Shown here: positions 61,395 to 64,000 of the stretch, one piece after another
Numbering within the stretch: position 1 is the first letter of the stretch
Layout of the letters: every line of letters begins with the position of its first letter
Origin: Bacteroidota bacterium
GTDB taxonomy: Bacteria; Bacteroidota; Bacteroidia; 2-12-FULL-35-15
DNA: 64,000 bases
Reading direction: 5' to 3'
NCBI GenBank assembly: GCA_947469885.1
Contig: CANIQT010000008.1
Span: 90,580-154,579, forward strand
The notes under the pieces: model-generated
Seen by the model: only the letters and a program-made list of their open reading frames with translations
The model's database searches: none
What the model was told of the DNA's origin: nothing
Position numbers and translations under genes: made by a program

Positions 61395-64000
61395 TTATTC
61401 TTTCACCAATCGTTGAACAGATAATATATTATTATTACTGTCCGTAATTCTAACAAGGTACATTCCTTTTTGCAATGAAGAGATGTCAACAATAGATTGT
61501 TGCTGTTGAAGAAGTGTAGACTGAACTTTTTCTCCTAATACATTGTATATTTCCAAGTTCACATTTACATTGTCCATTGCAGTAATATCAATTGTAAATT
61601 GATTGGATGCAGGATTAGGATAAATATCAGAATAAGAAATTTCTTCTGAAGAACCATTCATGGCAATAGGGTCAGCACATCTTGTTATTCCCATTGTTCT
61701 CAATGCACTTGTATTTCCGCAAGCATTGGTTGAAGATACTTTTATGGTTCCACCTGATGATTGCACAGTGCCTGTATTTCCAACAATGCCAACCGTAATG
61801 GAGTTGGTACCTTGTCCGCTTTGCATTACCATGTAAGCTGGTAATTGCCAGTTGTAAGTATAACCTGCCCCTAAAGATACTACTGAGTAGTTTGCGGTTT
61901 GTATTCCACAAGTATTAGCAGGACCGGAAATAGCACCCGGCTGAACAGCAGCTGTTATTAATACAAGTGTTTTGGAAGGACCAGTTCCGCAAAGATTCGT
62001 TCCCGAAACCATGATGGTACCTCCCACAGTACCGTTAAGATTGACATTCACCGAATAACCGGTGTTAGAGCCATTGATAGTACCGGCACCGCTGATGGTC
62101 CACAAACTTCCTGTTGTGCCCGGAGAAACCGGTATAGAGTAGGTTGCAGAAGATAACCCGCAAACTATTGCAGGACCTGTAATGCTTCCTCCCGGTACTC
62201 CCGGTACATTTCCGGTAATAAATAAGGTGGTTCCCGGTACGTTTCCGCAGGCATTTACAGCAGCAACTATTATCGAACCGCTGATGAAAGACGAAGTCAT
62301 GGAAACATTAACTTGTGTAGTTCCCTGTCCGCTTACAATTGACATACCAGCCGGAACAATCCATGAATAGGATGTTGCACCGAAAGTGGCAGTAGTGAAA
62401 TAGGTAGCCGATGTTTGTCCGCAGGTGGATGTTGGTCCCTGTATCGGAGTTGGCATAGCCGGCTTTTTAGTTACTCCTAACGAAGTAGTGGTACTGCTTC
62501 CGCAACTGTTAGAGGCTGTACAGGTGATGTTACCGATGATTGTTCCTGCCGAACAATTTACAACAATAGTATTGGTGCCCTGTCCCGAAAGGATAGTCAT
62601 ACCGGTTACACCGGTAGGAACGGTCCATGTATAAGTGGTGGCTTCGGGAACTAATACAACCGAATAGGTTGCAGTGGTTAACGTACAAACCACTGTAGGA
62701 CCTGAAATTACAGGAGCTGCAGGAGGAGCACCAACTGTTACATCAACTGTAAATGTGGCTCCTGCACATGATTGTGAAGACGGAGTAACAGTGTATTCCA
62801 CCACTCCGTGAACGTTTCCTGTGTTTGTTAATACATCCTGAATAGTTGTTCCGCAGTTAGATGAACAACTTGTAAATCCAACCACACCGGGCACTATAAG
62901 GGCTGCTGTCCATGTAAAGGTAGTTCCGGCAATTGTAGAATTCAATGGTACATTGGCAGGATTACCGTTGCAGATTACAACGTTTGAAGCAGAGCCAACA
63001 GGTGTTTGAGTCACAGTTACATTCTGAGTTGCCGTGGAAGTGTTTCCATGTCCGTCATTTGCCGTCCAGATAACTACTGTTGTTCCGAATCCGAAAGTAA
63101 GTGGTGCATTGTTAATGTAGGTTACCGAGCCGCAATTATCGCTTACCGTTGGTGTTCCCAACGAAACCGTAACTCCGGGAGTTAAACTGCATACAGTAAT
63201 ATCAGCAGGAGCAGCAATTAAAGGTGCTGTAACGTCTGTAATAATTACATTTTGAGTGGCAGTGGTGGAGTTTCCGTTACCATCGTTAAATGTCCATGTA
63301 ATAACGTGAGTGCCTTGTGTGGTGTATGTCAAAGCATCAGTGGTTGTACCGGTTACTGTGCCAACACAATTATCAGTTGTAGTGGCGATCGGCACTATTA
63401 CAGAACATTCAGCACTTACATTTGCTAAAACCGGAGTAATCGGTGCAGTTACATCAGCTACTATTACATTTTGTGTTTGTGTAGATGTATTTCCATTTCC
63501 ATCATTATATGTCCACGTGATTAAGTAAGAGCCCTGTACGGAATAAGAAGTCGGATCGGTGGTTGTTCCGGTTACACTTCCAACGCAATTATCGGTAGCT
63601 GTTGGTGATGATAACACCGTTACTGAACATTCCCCTGTTAAATCAGGCAATGTTGCCATATCTGCAACCGGTGCAGTTACATCTGCCACTATTACATTTT
63701 GTGTTTGTGTGGATGTATTTCCATTTCCATCATTATAGGTCCAGGTGATTACGTAAGAGCCTTGTGCTGAATAAGAAGTCGGATCGGTGGTTGTTCCGGT
63801 TACGCTTCCAACGCAGTTATCGGTAGCTGTTGGTGATGATAACACCGTTACTGAACATTCCCCTGTTAAATCAGGCAATGTTCCCATATCTGCAACCGGT
63901 GCAGTTACATCGGTCACCATTACATTCTGTGTTTGTGTGGAAGTATTTCCGTTTCCATCATTGTACGTCCATGTGATGACGTAAGAGCCCTGTACGGAAT
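61395..64000 (-). CDS. T9SS adhesin with HYR and PKD-like repeats, cut by the right edge
   Basis: The frame is open through the right edge, so about 868 C-terminal residues are visible; an internal ATG at 63920 is not the start. Order: HYR units with DVTAPVADM, ECSVTV, ATDNCVGSVTGTTTD and TWTYNDGNGNTSTQTQNV. The outermost repeat with a 228-nt period and nearly identical sequence. Then come a spacer domain (SNVVICNGNPANVPLNSTIAG), about five PKD-like units (YTWTVPTGVTGMTI, SYSWIVPAGMSIVSGQGT) and a T9SS type A domain (SDIYPNPASNQFTIDI to GMYLVRI). From the third HYR unit on it parallels the C-terminus of the 38475 protein, often residue by residue, so the two genes share a recent ancestor or have exchanged segments. 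Likely a surface adhesin stalk. Confidence 0.88.
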   Translation of the reverse strand, partial: SVQGSYVITWTYNDGNGNTSTQTQNVMVTDVTAPVADMGTLPDLTGECSVTVLSSPTATDNCVGSVTGTTTDPTSYSAQGSYVITWTYNDGNGNTSTQTQNVIVADVTAPVADMATLPDLTGECSVTVLSSPTATDNCVGSVTGTTTDPTSYSVQGSYLITWTYNDGNGNTSTQTQNVIVADVTAPITPVLANVSAECSVIVPIATTTDNCVGTVTGTTTDALTYTTQGTHVITWTFNDGNGNSTTATQNVIITDVTAPLIAAPADITVCSLTPGVTVSLGTPTVSDNCGSVTYINNAPLTFGFGTTVVIWTANDGHGNTSTATQNVTVTQTPVGSASNVVICNGNPANVPLNSTIAGTTFTWTAALIVPGVVGFTSCSSNCGTTIQDVLTNTGNVHGVVEYTVTPSSQSCAGATFTVDVTVGAPPAAPVISGPTVVCTLTTATYSVVLVPEATTYTWTVPTGVTGMTILSGQGTNTIVVNCSAGTIIGNITCTASNSCGSSTTTSLGVTKKPAMPTPIQGPTSTCGQTSATYFTTATFGATSYSWIVPAGMSIVSGQGTTQVNVSMTSSFISGSIIVAAVNACGNVPGTTLFITGNVPGVPGGSITGPAIVCGLSSATYSIPVSPGTTGSLWTISGAGTINGSNTGYSVNVNLNGTVGGTIMVSGTNLCGTGPSKTLVLITAAVQPGAISGPANTCGIQTANYSVVSLGAGYTYNWQLPAYMVMQSGQGTNSITVGIVGNTGTVQSSGGTIKVSSTNACGNTSALRTMGITRCADPIAMNGSSEEISYSDIYPNPASNQFTIDITAMDNVNVNLEIYNVLGEKVQSTLLQQQQSIVDISSLQKGMYLVRITDSNNNILSVQRLVKE
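63442..63897. repeat. 228-bp near-identical coding repeats (HYR units)
   Basis: GGTGCAGTTACATC recurs at 63442, 63670 and 63898, exactly 228 bp apart (76 codons), with only scattered substitutions between units. The next unit to the left starts 219 bp earlier and is more diverged. The array continues past the right edge. Confidence 0.85.

Noticed and set aside
1..64000. tRNA, rRNA, integrase or transposase genes
   Set aside because: I looked for cloverleaf-like patterns, rRNA signatures and transposase motifs (DDE, HUH, Tyr/Ser recombinase) and saw none; a tRNAscan or Infernal run would settle the RNA part.

Overview
The window looks like chromosomal DNA of an AT-rich member of the Bacteroidota. 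I cannot name a genus. Four things support this. At least seven secreted proteins end in the YPNP-type C-terminal sorting domain of the type IX secretion system (T9SS). Several genes are preceded by the Bacteroidota -7 element TAnnTTTG. There is a TonB-dependent receptor with an N-terminal carboxypeptidase-regulatory-like domain. Ribosome binding sites are weak or absent. I found no rRNA, tRNA, CRISPR array, phage or transposase gene.

Layout. 1-12.2 kb holds mostly housekeeping and envelope genes: the end of an unknown gene, ruvC (-), a flippase-like LPG-synthase membrane protein with a family 2 glycosyltransferase, an oligopeptide-type ABC permease, two secreted proteins of unknown function, a PASTA-domain membrane protein, a T9SS cargo protein and an RluD-type pseudouridine synthase. 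12.3-26.8 kb is a surface-protein locus. Four proteins share one roughly 230-residue N-terminal module that I do not recognise. They are interleaved with a TonB-dependent receptor, a FISUMP lipoprotein, a small outer-membrane barrel, a beta-helix protein with an EF-hand tail, and a PKD-like adhesin. 26.8-33.2 kb holds a 21-bp minisatellite, small membrane proteins, and a minus-strand group (GH1 glycosidase, MurG-like glycosyltransferase, LpxH-like phosphoesterase). That group is flanked on both sides by plus-strand receiver-like proteins whose phospho-acceptor Asp is Asn. 33.2-48.4 kb encodes three T9SS cargo proteins, ending in a 3315-residue protein that combines a metallophosphatase, a propeller-like module, Calx-beta, two phosphatase/phytase-like regions, HYR and PKD-like domains. 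48.4-51.1 kb is repeat-rich (duplicated terminator, heptamer repeats, nested palindromes, 22-bp minisatellite) around one unknown gene. 51.1-56.2 kb has a CheY-like regulator, an OmpR-type regulator with Glu at the phosphorylation site, and an apparent operon uvrD - glutathione peroxidase - sterol-desaturase-like protein. 56.4-61.2 kb has two CrtI/RetSat-like flavoproteins bracketing another copy of the secreted unknown family. The right edge is the 3' part of a HYR/PKD adhesin whose C-terminal half closely resembles that of the 3315-residue protein.

The most unusual signals are: (1) the four-copy secreted module family around the TonB receptor; (2) three receiver domains with altered phospho-acceptors (two Asn, one Glu); (3) 7-nt tandem repeats found between genes and also inside rluD, uvrD and T9SS domains; (4) a self-contained small transcription unit at 37.5-37.9 kb; and (5) the multi-phosphatase giant protein. 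All functional assignments rest on motifs read by eye; no database search was run.
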